Origin: Posidonia oceanica
Lineage: Eukaryota; Streptophyta; Magnoliopsida; Alismatales; Posidoniaceae
Assembly (NCBI GenBank): GCA_037176725.1
Contig: JAZBRS010000029.1
Span: 40,992,001 to 41,056,000 of the forward strand
DNA: 64,000 bases
Direction: 5' to 3'
Both the position numbers and the translations under genes were made by a program. Below the pieces are notes generated by a model. It was given only the letters and a program-made list of their open reading frames with translations, was not told the DNA's origin and did not search any database. Below, in pieces: positions 24,232 to 35,899 of the stretch (its first letter is position 1; each line of letters begins with the position of its first letter).

Positions 24232-24264
24232 CGTGTCGGGGGTGCCTAACACCTTCCCCGCATG
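24232..24264 (+). promoter_or_regulatory. Conserved LTR hairpin, copy C
   Basis: The arms CGTGTCGGGG and CCCCGCATG pair with one bulged T and one G-U pair. The apex is GGTG-CCTAA-CACC. Confidence 0.6.
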
Positions 24265-24632
24265 TAATAGGAGTCCTTGCCCAGTCTTTTGGCCCTTAAT
24301 GACCATATTGCCCTTATCCTAGGCATGAATCATCTCATTTGTATTCATTTGCATTTGTTTTTTTTTGCATTGCTTTGCATTGCACCTTTTGCTTGGTTTT
24401 GCGTGTTAACTCACATATTTCCCCTGGTTTTCCTTGTCTCTCGATAATAGACACGGTGGCGACTCTGAATTGTCTTATCTTCTTCTTTTCCTATCTTTTC
24501 TCCTCTGTTTTAAGTGTTTTCGAGTTGAGCCTTTCTCCTCGGACATAGCCGCTTATAGAGAGCCTGATTCCGATCAGTGCACGCGAGCTTTTGGCTGTGT
24601 GCATGGACGATCTGAACACCGGGATTACTACA

Positions 24633-24637
24633 CTTAT
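24633..24637. other. Target-site duplication of C, right copy
   Basis: CTTAT, directly after CTACA of C; B's LTR resumes with TAAATTGCATTTTAGACCC. Confidence 0.9.
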
Positions 24638-25369
24638 TAAATTGCATTTTAGACCCTACATGTTTTAAAATTGCACATAGGTCCTCTACATGTTATAAAA
24701 CTCATTTAAATGCATATTTTTGCTTATAAAATTGCATTTTAGACCCTGCATATTTAAAAATTGCATATAGGTCCTCTGTTTGCATTCTCAGACCATTTAA
24801 GACCACTGTTTTGCTTACAAAATTGCATTTCAACCCCTACATGTTTCAAAATTGTATGTTAATCCCCCATATGATTTCAAAACTTATCCTAATGCATGTT
24901 TACCTTGTAAAATTGCATTTTGAACCTTCCATTTTGCAAAATTGCACTCAGACCCTCCAGTTTTCAAAAACCTTGCATAAAAGCCCCCTAACTTTTCAAA
25001 ATCTTTGCATTTAGACCCCCACTTTTTCAAAATTGCATATAAGTTCCCAAGTTTTCTGAAAAATCATCCTTAGGCCTTTTCTTGCATTTCTGCATACATT
25101 GCACTCATGCATCTTTGCATTTGGCATTCTTGCACACACTTAAGCATTCTTAGCTCCCATTTACATGGGAGGACCTGTTTTGCACACCCCTAGGACCTCT
25201 TGTACACCTAGATCCCTTCTTCTCCCCTGTTCTGGCCCCTCTGCCTTGAAGCTAGGATGTCTTCAGATCTGGCCGTTGGATCTTCTCAACCAAGCTACCT
25301 GGACGACCCCGGCGGAGCGCTCTTCAGCATGGACCAAGCAGTTCTCAGATCAGGCTTCAGATTTCCAAG

Positions 25370-25695
25370 GTAAGTCCTCCTGAACCCCTGCACAGCATTC
25401 ATTTGCACACCATTTGCATTCCATGCATTGTTTTTGCTTTTCGATTTCTCGAGCATGTAGAATAGGACCTCCTCTTCTCATCTATCTACATTGTCTCCTC
25501 TTTTCGCGTACTCCCAGTGCTTTGTGTTGTGTTTCCCCTAGATTCACCACTAATTCCGACTTTCTTCCCCCTTTTCCCCGATCTGATCGCATCGCGAGCT
25601 TTTAGCAGCGTGCGGGACACATCGTGGGACCCTTTGGTGGGAAACAGTCACAAAACAGTGGTAATCCCTCCATTTGCTTCTCTTCCCCTTTGTAG
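25370..25695 (+). other. Putative intron inside B 5' LTR
   Basis: TTTCCAAG|GTAAGT to CCCCTTTGTAG|GTC, 326 bp, the same length as in C and in the 3' LTR. The acceptor is preceded by a pyrimidine-rich run. Confidence 0.35.
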
Positions 25696-25835
25696 GTCTT
25701 CACACCTACTTTGCACGGTCCTTAAACAGTGTCTGTTCTCACACCCGCACTGTTTACCTCCCCTTTTGCTTCTCTTGTCCTTTCTCTTTGCATCTGCATC
25801 TGCATGGCTTTATCGATATTTTATTTCGCCTGCTT

Positions 25836-26300
25836 TGGCACCCTTTTACGTGCCCGCTTCGCTTTCGGCACCGTTTTGCGCGCCCGCTTTGCTTTCGGCA
25901 TCGTTTTGCGTGCCCGCTTTGCTTTTGGCACCGTTTTACGTACCTACTTCGTCTTTGGCACCGTTTTGCGTGCCCGCTTTGCTTTTAACACCGTTTTGCG
26001 TGCCTGCTTCGCTTTTGACACCGTTTTGCGTGCCCACCTTGCTTTTGGCACCGTTTTGCGTGCCCGCTTTGCTTTTGACACCGTTCTGCATGCCCGCTTT
26101 GCTTTTGGCACCGTTTTGCGTGCCCACTTCGCTTTTGGCACCATTTTGCATGCCCGCTTTGTTTTCTTGCACCGTTTTGCGTGCTGGCTTTGTTTTCTTG
26201 CACTGTTTCTCGTCCCGCTTTGTTTTCTTACACCATTTCACGTGCCACTTTGTTTTTTGCACCGTTTCGCGTGCCGCTTCTGTTTCTCGCATCATTTTGT
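25836..26300 (+). repeat. 30-bp LTR minisatellite, B 5' copy
   Basis: About a dozen 30-bp units, with a changed end (TTTTCTTGCACCGTTTTGCG). Fewer units than the 3' LTR copy (47205-47700). The 289-codon ORF 25517-26386 and its overlapping partners on both strands arise from this array. Confidence 0.88.
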
Positions 26301-26611
26301 GTGTCTTATGCTGTTTTCTCCCGCATGTCGCCTGCACTGCTTGGTTTTACCGCCGTTTTGCTTTTCCGCTTGCATTTGCATATTAGGTAGTGATGCTTAC
26401 TGCCTGGAGTTCTCACGAGCTAGGTTTCGCCAGGTTCAGAACACAGACAGCGTTGCTGAGCGCTTAGACTGCACGTTTACTTCCTTGCATTGCATCCCAC
26501 CACTTAGAGCACACCTTTGAGCATTCATTCAGGCATTCATTAGCATTTAGGCATTCAAACCTGCATTTCCCTGCGTATGCGAGTGTAAGCCTAGGAAGAC
26601 CGATTCTCGGG

Positions 26612-26644
26612 CGTGTCGGGGGTGCCTAACACCTTCCCCGCACG
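26612..26644 (+). promoter_or_regulatory. Conserved LTR hairpin, copy B-5'
   Basis: The arms CGTGTCGGGG and CCCCGCACG pair completely apart from one bulged T. The apex is GGTG-CCTAA-CACC and two unpaired T separate the two stems on the 3' side. Confidence 0.65.
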
Positions 26645-26987
26645 AAACAGGAATCCTTGCCCAATCTTTTGGCCCGTAATGACCATATTGCCCTTATCCT
26701 AGGCATGAGTCACGTCATTTGCATTTGTTTTCCTTTGCATTGCATCCTTTGCTTGGTTTTGCGTGTTAACTCACGCATTTCTCTGATTTTCCTTGTCTTC
26801 CGATAATAGACACGGTGGCGACTCTGAATTGTCTTATCACCTTCTTTTCTTATCTTTTCTCCTCTGTTTTAAGTGTTTTCGAGTTGAGCCCTTCTCCTCG
26901 GACATAGCCGCTTAAGCCTGATTCCGATCGGTGCACGTGAGCTTCTGGCAGTGTGGATGGACGATCTGAACACCGGGATTACTACAG

Positions 26988-27005
26988 TGGTGACTCCGCT
27001 GGGGA
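26988..27005 (+). other. Primer-binding site, element B
   Basis: TGGTGACTCCGCTGGGGA, one base after the LTR end. Differs from A's site at two positions. Confidence 0.8.
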
Positions 27006-28323
27006 TGCTAGACTCCGGCTTTCGTTTTTGGCTTTTCGCTTGCTGCTTTCGCAGTTCTGCTTGCCTTTGTCTGCCTCTTTGCCTGTTTTGGTTGCTCTTC
27101 TATGCAAACTCCTAGCAAGTCACCTCGTGGTTACTTTGCTTAGGTTTTGCACCCCCCTCGGCTGCTTTTGCCTTGGCTTTTGCTCCATCTTGCTCTGCTT
27201 TGTCCGATTTGCTTGTTTACTTGCCTATTTCCTTGCTTCTGCTCTTATTTGCTTTACAGCTTACCTGTCTTTACTTACTTTATCTTGCTTACTTATTATT
27301 GCTTTATTTCCTACACAATGCATGTCTACATACTTGTTTGGCAACAATGCATGCTTTTTGGATAATGAATGCTTTCTTTTTCACATTTGCTATGTCACTA
27401 CACACGCACATGCCCTGTATATATGCCTTTTGACATGATGAATGCTTTCTCTTCACTATCATGCTCACAAACACTCACACATGCCATGCACCTGCCTTTT
27501 GCTGTGTTGTATGCTATTTGCCTGCCATATTTGACTGATTTTCTTCCCTTTTGCATATGCCATACCTAGGATAGTAGAGACTGTTTGCTCTCCCTGTGGT
27601 TAACTAAAAGTGGCAAGTAAAAAGAACTTCTAGGAGCAACTAGAGACTTCAAACAATCCTGCACCCCCTTGGGTTAATAAAATGCGCAACATAAAAAACT
27701 CTAAGCATTTGCATAAGTATCATATTGGACATGCATTCTTCTCATCTGAGTCCACCTACTAGTTTGCGAAGGATGGTCCCGACCTCTTGTTCCACCGCTT
27801 TTGGTGTGGGCCAAGTCAGTCGGTCTGTCCCCCCTTTGTCCAGCGGTCGTGTCGGTGTAGTGGAGTGTACTGCCCACGCTTTGGCGGGGTCAGGGCTACC
27901 AACGCACCACCCTGTTATTTCCTCAGCTCTGGCTAGGAGTTCGATAGGGAGCCTACTTTTTCTGACCTGAGTCGGTGACCCGTACACCTGGAGATACCCA
28001 AAGTAGATCACCTACTAGGACACACTAGATAGGTGAGGGGGGCATACTAGAAAGCATACATATCATTCATACCATCTAACTTAACTCATTTGCATCTGTC
28101 TTTTAGTTTCTAATCCTTGTTTGTCTTTGTCGGTGTCAGCAGTGATCGGTAGGCGAGTTCCCCTTACTGGAGCTTGAGTACTGACCCTTTCTGACACTCC
28201 TGTTGCGACCTTGTTCGCGACCATTCCCCTTTTGAGCTATCCGCCTTTGCGACGATAGCTCCTATTAGGAATCGCCGTTTGCATACTTGTCGCAGTCCTA
28301 TTCTCACGTGCTCTAGGTCAGCA
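27006..28323 (+). other. Element B untranslated leader
   Basis: 1.3 kb without a supported gene. It is T-rich with TTGCTT and TTTGCC words to about 27560. The conserved leader block at 27760-27990 (GACCTCTTGTTCCACCGC, GTCAGTCGGTCTGTCCCCCC, GTCGTGTCGGTG) is shared with A and D. ORF 26953-27438 has no domain and runs across the LTR/PBS junction. Confidence 0.7.
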
Positions 28324-31210
28324 ATGGCCCAGTACGTCAGTGAGCCTCTCTTTACTCCTATCACGGAGGGTGTTTCCGCTCCAACCCCTCCGGTTGCTCC
28401 TTCTGCCCCTTTTGTTCCCCCTCCAACGCCAAGGTTTCCTCCCCTGATGCCTCTAGGATCTCAGTATGTCCTGGGACACTGGCAACCATCTCTTCCTCCG
28501 GATCCGGTCGGCGAGTCTATCTTGATGACCGTTACTCGTGTTTCGAAGACACCATTGCCCCCTCCTTCCCAGGGATACGTCACCTTTGACAGTCCTCCTA
28601 CCGCTGCTGCGACTTTTGCTATAGCACCTACTCCTCCCGGACAGTCTATGTCCGTGCCATTTGCCTCTCAATCCTCGCCGGCACTGCACTTCAGCGTTCC
28701 TGCTGATGGAACACCTGAGGCTCAGTACCAGCACCTAATGGAGCTTGCCTAGAGACTACAGGGCATGGCTCTATCGGTTCGTCCCTCCTGTGCTCCTGTC
28801 GTTCCTGAGGTTCCTTTGAGGCCAGTTCCTGCATTTCATGCATGTACCTCTACACCTCCGCCTCGACCATCGTCTCAACTGCTCATGGTTCCAACAATGG
28901 GGGCCCGTTTACCGCCTCCTTCTGCACAACACTTGGCACAGCATGCTCCTCTTCCCCCTGGTGGTCAGTTCTTTGGGCTGGTTGGAGCCCAGTACCCCAC
29001 TGGCTCGCTGTCTGGCACCCCTCTTGTACAGCAACTGGTGCTCCAGCATCCAACCCCTCCCACAGCACAGCATGTCATCTACCCTCCTCCCTTGCATCAG
29101 GCCCAGTACCCTGCATTCATCCCTGCATACACAGTTCCCCAGCACGGATACGCCGGCCATCCCATTGCTCCACCAGGCGACGCTATGGTTGATCTAGAGG
29201 AGCACTTAGGTGCGACCCATTCGGCGTATGTGCTCACTACCCCTGCCGATCCCTCTCCTATGGCAGCAAATCCATACCCCATCAACAACCAGATGGACGT
29301 CTTGGAGAAGGCACTATGACTAGTGCAGGGTACTGAGCACCAGACCTACCAATTTCGGGACCTCTGCTGCTTTCCAGAGGTGGTACTCCCTCCGAAGTTC
29401 AAAATCCCGGACTTCGACAAGTACAATGGTAGGGGCTGCCCCGTAGCACACCTGAAAGCGTATTGCGGTGATCTCGCTCAACTTCAGGCTGACGAGAGAT
29501 TGCTGATCCGCCTGTTACAGAAGAGCTTAACCAGGCCGACACTCAGGTGGTTCACATCGCTTGATATGTCAACCATCAAGACTTGGAACGACCTCAGTCA
29601 GGCGTTCCTGGAACAGTACTCCTTCAACCTCGATCTAGTCCCAAAGTGGGCGGACTTGATCGCAATTAAGCAGAATTCCAGCGAGCCGTTCGGGGAATAC
29701 GTCGGCCACTAGTGCGCCCTTGCTTCACAAGTTTGAGATAGACCCTCTGACGAGGAGTCTATTGAGATCGTTATCAAAGGGGTGCAGCCATCTCTTGGGG
29801 CTCTGCTTAGCATCCAACCAGTCACTACTTTTGCAGCACTTATTCGAGCTGGAGCGCGCGTGGAGAGTTCTTTGTGGAGTGGCAACTTCCCGGCTCTCTC
29901 TGCGTTCGCTAAGTAGGCCGCGATCAGCAGTAACAGTGCCAACAGCAGCACCTCCAACAACAACAACGGCAGCAGCAACAACCGTCCAAAGAAGAAAGAC
30001 TAGCCGAAAACCGCTGTTGCATTTGTCGACTCTCCTGCTGTGCCTGTTCACTTGCCATCCTGGCCTGCCCCAGCTTAGATGGTGTATGCTCCTGCACCTA
30101 GGAATCCACCCACACCACAGATCACTACCACCGCTAGACCGGTCTACCCTGCCACACCAGTTCAGCAAGGCTCATACCAGAGGCAAAGAAGGCCACCCAC
30201 TGAGAAGCAGAAGTTCGCCCCACTGGTGGAACCGCTCACGGTCATCTTGCCGAAGGTTGCATCGCTCCTGAAGTTCCCGGAGGTTCGCCCGCCCCCAAAT
30301 CCTTTGCCGCATTGGTTTAAGGCGAACCTCTTCTGCAATTTCCATCGAAGCGTCGAGCACTCGACGGACAATTGCTACTCCCTGCGGAACGCTATTCAGG
30401 ACCTAATCGAATCGGGAACGATTGTGATTGACATGCACGAGGCATCCACTCAAGCACACACACATGCATCTGCACATTCAGCTATTCCCCCTCATTCTGG
30501 CATCATCCACCAACCTCTACCGGAGCACACTTATCCGGGAGGGGCAGGAACCTCAGGCATTCACTCTGTCTTCCCTTCTGGGCCTACTACCTCCGTCGTA
30601 GACCCTTCTGATCTTATTTCTGATATCTCTGAGCCTTTCCCTATCAATCTCTATCTCGCGGCAGTTGCCGGCTCTGAGTCGAGAGTTCACATGATCCGAC
30701 CGCGTGCCAGGCCGGAGCGCTCCTTTGCGCCCCCTACTGTGCTTCCTCAGGCTGAACCCCCTGTACATCTCCTAGCTAGGGCCCAGCCTAGATCCCCTGT
30801 CCACCTCTTAGGGTGGCCTCAGCTAGAATCCCCTATACATCTTCTAGGCTGACCTCAGCCGGCCCCTGCCTTCCCACCCCAACAACCTTACCATTTAGAT
30901 AGACCTCAGTACCCAGTAGGTCCCCCTGTAACCCCTCCTGTGCTTGCAGCACGTGCTCCGGTGGTTATTGATTTAACCTAGGACACCCATCGCGTCCCTT
31001 ACAGCTACGCCACAGAAATGTGTGCGGAATTAACGCGATCGGAGAGGGTCTACAGACCCCCAGCACCAGCAGTTAGGCCAAATTACCTTGAACCTGCTAT
31101 GCCCCCACCCTCTAACCAACCCATAGCAGATCCAGCCTCAAACCAACTTGTAGCAAGCCAAATCCCTGCCCAACCTGCAGCGGCCCAATCTCCTGCCACT
31201 ACCCCTTTAG
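28324..31210 (+). pseudogene. Element B gag (capsid/nucleocapsid), decayed
   Basis: Read in one frame from ATG 28324 (MAQYVSEP...; the upstream in-frame ATG at 28279 is less likely because A and D also start at MAQ). N-terminal Pro/Ala-rich region to about 29300; gag core 29340-29900 (FPEVVLPPKFKIPDFDKYNG, HLKAYCGDLAQLQADERLLI, WFTSLDM, WNDLSQAFLEQYSFNLDL, EPFGEYVG); Asn/Ser-rich stretch near 29920-30000; zinc knuckle at about 30330-30375 (FCNFHRSVEHSTDNC, pattern C-x2-H-x4-H-x4-C); Pro-rich tail with LLGxPQ-type repeats (30760-30850). In-frame stops at 28749, 29317, 29710, 29733, 29914, 30001, 30076, 30849 and 30979. The frame changes near 31210 before the protease. Confidence 0.88.
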
Positions 31211-31213
31211 AGC

Positions 31214-32287
31214 TTGCCAAAACTACCCCCTGCTGCTAAGAAAAACCAACCCAAAGCTAACATAACCTCCCAACTTAAGAGGGTCAAAGCCGACATTTCC
31301 ATTTGGGACCTAATCCACACCTTTACCGAACACCGTGAAGCTTTCCTTCGCGTGTTCCAAGCCGCCCGTGTGTCCCAATCTATTGAGCCCTCAGCCTTGG
31401 AAAGCATGGTTGGGATGATTGCGGAGCCCTAAGTCATCTCTTTTACAAGCGATGAGCTGCCTTCGGCGGGGATTAATCACAATCAACCCCTATTCGTCAC
31501 GTTTCAATTCAAAAACTTTTGCATTCCCCTAACGCTGGTTGATAACGGGTCAGGCCTTAACGTCTGCCCCTTGCGTACTGCAACTAAGCTCGGATTCAAA
31601 GTTAAGGACATCACACCAGCCGTGAAGGGAATGACAGCTTTTGACAACACCCATCATGACACTCTGAGGATCCTGATTATTCCTCTTGCCATTGGCCCGG
31701 TCGTTTTCGATGTAGAATTCTATGTCGTCCCTCCATCGAATGATAAAGTACCGTCACGGCGATGATGTCATTGTCGTCATGGTGGAGAACTTTGAGAAGG
31801 AGCGGATCGAGGCAGTCTCCCCCGTCTCTTCACAAACTATCCCATTTGACCCCGAGACTTCCGAAGCCTTGTATCGCATTAATCGGTGCGAGCCGGTTAA
31901 CTTCATTCCTGATTTTGAATGCGCCAACTCCCTGGCCGTTCACAACAACCCCTTTCGAATGGTCGAGAATGTATGTCACAGGTGGGGTTACATAAAGGGT
32001 ACACCGCTCGGGCATCATGGCTAGGGGATCGCAGAGCCGATCGTAGCGGCGGAGCGGAGGAAATCTGAAGGCCTAGGTTATGAGCCCAAGCCCAACGAAG
32101 ATCACTGCTTTCAAATGAAGGATCAGGAACCAGCCATCCCCAGAGACCTCACTAACTTCACCAGTGCAGGAGTTCTGGGATCAACAGATGATCAAGTCAC
32201 GGTGCCAACAGAAGATTGGGTCTACATTGAGGACTACTACTCAGATGAGGAGCAGTCTGGCGCAGTAGAGGTAGTCCCAACTGGCAA
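31214..32287 (+). pseudogene. Element B protease region, with deletion
   Basis: Retropepsin-like protease would cut the polyprotein. One frame carries KADISIWDLIHTFTEHREAF and the active-site motif LTLVDNGSGLNVCPLRT (about 31535-31580), as in Tat elements. At about 31735 the sequence jumps from VEFYVV to the LHRMIKYRHGDD segment in the next frame. D has about 25 residues between (including LLLGRPWLH), so B lost roughly 75-80 bp and changed frame. A further segment continues to a TAG at 32295 in the RT frame. The enzyme cannot be functional. Confidence 0.85.
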
Positions 32288-33856
32288 CAAGGCTTAGATC
32301 AGCACGGAGGCGCCACGGCCAGTTTGTTTGGCTCTTCCTTCGGCAGATACAGTAGACAATTCAGCAGACTCTGTGGCAGAACTGATAAGCTCTTATATTT
32401 CTGTAGCTACATCTGCATTACAAGCACAAGCAGCGGCAGCAGCTCAGAAGTCAGAGACACTCCTTCTGGCACAGTCAGGCAGGCTACCTGCGGTCGCAGT
32501 CGCATCAGTACCGCTGTCACTCTCTCTAGAGGGACAGTCAGTCAATTCAGTCAGCAGCGCGACTCGGCCCACTTCAGCAGCCGCATCACCGAGAATGCAG
32601 CCGGCGCAGTTCGCTTCACATCCTTCTGCCGCAAAAAAGCAACTCTCATGGCAGGCCCTCATGGCGTCAGAGGCCACACTCTCACAGTCACAACCAGATG
32701 CAGAGGACCAATTGAGCACCATAGTCTCCCGGCCCTTGAGCCCTCAGAAGAGCACCTCTACCTGCTCTCTAACCGCAACAGTGACCCTGGCAGCGTACCT
32801 GTCTGTGGCCCCGCTGACCAGTCCATTTGGATCTCCGATGCCGAAGCTGCCGCTATCAGGTGCGCCTGTGAGCCAGACCATGCAAATACCAAGGGCAGCG
32901 ATCCATCTTGCAGCCGGGCTAGAGCCGCAGACCCCCGGCGCCTACTACGTCGACTCACCCTCGGATGAGGAGGAAGGAGTGGCAATAGAAGCCCAGGTCG
33001 ATTCATGGATGTCCGACTTAGAGTTACTTTATCAAGAACAGCTCAAGTCAATAGTAGAAGACCTGACAGAGCACCAAGCCGCAGAAAGGAAAGGGAAAGC
33101 CGTGGCTACGGATCCTCCTCTGTGAGAAGACCATGCCTCTATCATGGTCCTAGAAGAAGATTCAACAGTACCAGACTCCCCTAGACCAGATGAGCTCATT
33201 ACCTTCCAACCAGAAGGCGGGTTTAGGTGGTTTGTGCAGCACATGCCTCACTTAGGCAGTGTAGCAAGCAGCAGTGCCCAGATCAGCCGCTAGTCCGGCA
33301 TACCCTCCACGAGCACACCAGAAGACTCAGAGGAGGAAGCACTAGCAGTCCAAACAGCAGCAGTAGCAAAGCAGAAAGTAGAATCAGCAACAGAGTCATT
33401 AGCTGCCTCAGTAGCATGGCCCTCAGCAAAATCAGCAAGGCCCTCAGCAGAAGCAGCAAGGCCCTCAATAGAATCAGCAAAGCACTCAGCAGAATCAGTC
33501 AGGCCAGAGTAGACAGAAGAAGTTGCCAGGACAGAGGTCGCGCACCGAGGCTACAAGAATACTCGAGTAAGCGTGACCATCCTGAAGCGTCACCAGGGCC
33601 AAGCAGCGGAACACATACGCTCTTTCGACATCGCAAATCCTTCTTTTGAGAAAGAGATCCTCTCGGAACTTATTGCCTATGGAGAGGAGGATGATACGGG
33701 CGAGGATGAGACTGACGAACCATTGCCCGAGTTCCGGCCCTACGACGACGACCCAGAAGGCCCCAACCTCCATGTTGAAGAAGAGACAGAGGTTGTCAAC
33801 ATCGGCACAGCTGAAGAAGTCAGAGAAGTCCGCATCAGTGTCCAGCTGTCCCCCTA
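32288..33856 (+). pseudogene. Element B pol linker between protease and RT
   Basis: A long low-complexity linker in the RT frame: Ser/Ala/Gln-rich (32328-32960), an acidic stretch (SDEEEGVAIEAQVDSWMSDL) and a WMSDLELLYQEQL segment that aligns with DDLELLFQEQ in D (59440-59478, minus). 33400-33510 is a short degenerate tandem repeat (ATCAGCAAGGCCCTCAGCA). The end (33573-33850) has EKEILSELIAYGEEDD and PEFRPYDDDPEGPNLHVEEE, matched in D. Stops at 32295, 33123, 33290 and 33855. No catalytic domain seen. Confidence 0.7.
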
Positions 33857-35275
33857 GGCTCGAGCAGAGTTCATCGCATTCCTAAAAGAATATGCGGATG
33901 TTTTCGCCTGGAGTTATGAAGATATGGTTGGCCTTGACATAGAGATAGTGGTGCACAATCTATCCCTGGATCCCGATGCCAAGCCAGTAAAGCAGAAGCT
34001 GAGAAGATGGCGACCGCAGTGGCTGCTTATGATCAAAGAAGAGATCATGAAACAGCACAGAGTTAATTTCCTCAAGGTCGTCCTTTATCCTGAGTGGCTG
34101 GCAAACATTGTACCTGTGCCCAAGAAAGATGGCCGCGTCCGGATCTGCATCGACTATAGGGACCTGAACAAGGTGAGTCCCAAGGACGACTTCCCATTGC
34201 CTCACAATGACGTCCTAGTCGACAATACAGCGGGCCACAAGATGCTCTCCTTGATGGACGGCTTTTCTGGATATAATCATATCAAAATGGCAGTCGAAGA
34301 CATGAAAAAGACTTCATTCATCACCCCTTGGGGAGTCTTCTGCTACCAAGTCATGCCGTTCGGGCTGAAGAATGATGGTGCAACCTATCAGAGGGCCATG
34401 ACTGCACTATTTCACGACCTCATGCACCAAGAAGTGGAGGTCTATGTAGACGACATGATTGCTAAAACCAAAGAGCCTAAAGATCATCTTGTCTGTATGA
34501 AGAAGCTCTTTACCCGTCTACGAAAATACAAGCTGCGCCTGAACCCCAACAAGTGTGTATTCGGGGTATCATTTGGCAAACTGCTGGGCTACATTGTTAG
34601 CCAAAGGAGGGATTGAAGTGGACCCGATGAAGGCCAAAGCCATCGTGGATATGCCACCCCCTCGGACTGAAAAGGAGGTCAGAGGCCTGCTTGGGCGTTT
34701 ACATTACATCAGTCGCTTCATTGCATAGCTTATGCCCATCTGTGAACCCATATTCAAGCTCCTGAAGAAGAATGCGCAAATTCATTGGAGCGAGGAGTGT
34801 CAGGCTGCATTTGCCAAGATCAAGCAGCTACTGATTAAGCCTCCTGTCTTGGTCCCCCCCACTCCAGGGAGACCCTTACTTCTCTACCTTTCTACTACGT
34901 AGCATTCTATGGGCGCTGTCTTGGGCCAACATGACGAATCTGGTAGAAAGGAGCGCGCCATTTACTACCTGAGCAAGAAGTTCAATGAATGCGAAGCCAG
35001 GTACAGTACAATAGAGAAGACTTGCCTATCCCTTGTCTAGGCTGCACAGAATTTAAGGCACTATATGATGGCATACCCAGTTCAGCTCTTGTGCCGGCAT
35101 GATCCTATCAAGTTCCTCTTTCAAAAATCGGCTATGGTAGGCAGATGTGTTAAGTGGCAGGTGCTACTGTCTCAGTATGACATCACCTTTGTCACTCAGA
35201 AGTCTATGAAGGGCCAAGCTATGGCAGACCATCTAGCTGATCTCCCACTACCTGAATATCAGCCACTCTAGACGT
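33857..35275 (+). pseudogene. Element B reverse transcriptase and RNase H
   Basis: Would copy the RNA into DNA. RT fingers/palm 33924-34612: VPVPKKDGRVRICIDYRDLN, first catalytic Asp in SLMDGFSGYN, and the YVDD box (VEVYVDDMIAK, residues 174-177 of the ORF from 33924). A one-base insertion near 34606-34612 (AAAGGAGGG) shifts the frame; the sequence then continues as DPMKAKAIVDMPPP and LLGRLHYISRFIA. The RT-linked RNase H runs from about 34860 (LLLYLSTT, GAVLGQHDESG, RAIYYLSKKFN) to 35270. Stops at 34726, 34900, 35038, 35269 and 35275 mostly match Gln or Trp in D. Confidence 0.9.
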
Positions 35276-35304
35276 AGTTTCCAGATGAAGACATTCTGTT
35301 TGCA

Positions 35305-35760
35305 ATGGAGGACTCTAAAGACAAAGATCCTGAAGATCAGGAGCAATGGCAGTTATACTTCGATGGTGCTGTGAACAAGAAAGGCCGAGGCGTAGGCGTA
35401 GTGCTGACAACGCCTCAGGGACAGATGATTCCCTTCTCCAAGAAGCTGGTTTTCAAATGCACCAACAACAAAGCAGAGTACGAGGCATGCATCCTAGGAC
35501 TGAATATCGCCCTCGAGCATGAGGTGCAGAAGCTGCTGGTGCACGGCAGTGCTATGCTGGTGATCTCTCAAGTCAATGGCGAGTGGAAGACGAAAGATCC
35601 AAAGCTACTGCTATATCATGAACACGTGCTGAAGGTGATAGAACAATTTGTGAGCAACTGCTTCACATACATGAACCGAGCAAGGAACGCATATGCAGAA
35701 GCGTTGGCACCCCTGGCGTCCTGGCTCAGCATACCTGAAGACAGAACAGTGGATGTATCT
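35305..35760 (+). pseudogene. Element B second (archaeal-type) RNase H
   Basis: A second RNase H between the RT-RNase H and integrase is the hallmark of the Tat lineage. In the 402-codon ORF from 35305 the first acidic residue (WQLYFDGAVN, D20) and the second (NNKAEYEA, E58) are present. The third position is Ser (VHGSAML, residue 82) where D has Asp (VYGDAML), and the fourth is Glu (NAYAEAL, residue 132) where D has Asp (NAYADVL). Fold retained, catalytic set incomplete; likely inactive. Confidence 0.85.
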
Positions 35761-35899
35761 GTTACTCGCATTGAGCAGCCTGCACACTATATGAGCATTG
35801 AAGAGGCAGATCCAACAACAGAGGAGCAACGCTGGTACAAAGACATAAAAGCTTTCCTGGAGTCTGGCAGCTTTCCACCCGGTACCTCAGCAGTGGACA

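Larger units (their letters stand above)
18700..24632 (+). mobile_element. Element C: solo LTR of the B family nested in B's 5' LTR
   Basis: A 5,933-bp LTR running from TGTTGACACTCC to ATTACTACA, with CTTAT on both sides and no internal region. This is what LTR-LTR recombination leaves. It has the same internal order as B's LTR: A-rich 19400-20150, pyrimidine-rich 20160-20420, GC-rich 20430-21870, TTGCATTT repeats 21890-22760, putative intron 23081-23406, 30-bp minisatellite 23545-23930, hairpin 24232-24264. It differs from B's LTRs throughout, so it is a separate insertion. Confidence 0.93.
24638..26986 (+). mobile_element. Element B, 5' LTR, right part
   Basis: It continues B's LTR after C: degenerate TTGCATTTAGACCC repeats (24640-25100), conserved unique block (25160-25369), putative intron (25370-25695), 30-bp minisatellite (25836-26300), conserved hairpin (26612-26644), PBS echo (26814) and end ATTACTACA at 26986, one base before the primer-binding site. 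Confidence 0.92.

Noticed and set aside
18700..26986. B's 5' LTR as a single 11.9-kb LTR
   Set aside because: The 18700-24632 segment has its own LTR ends and CTTAT duplication, and is missing from the 3' LTR.
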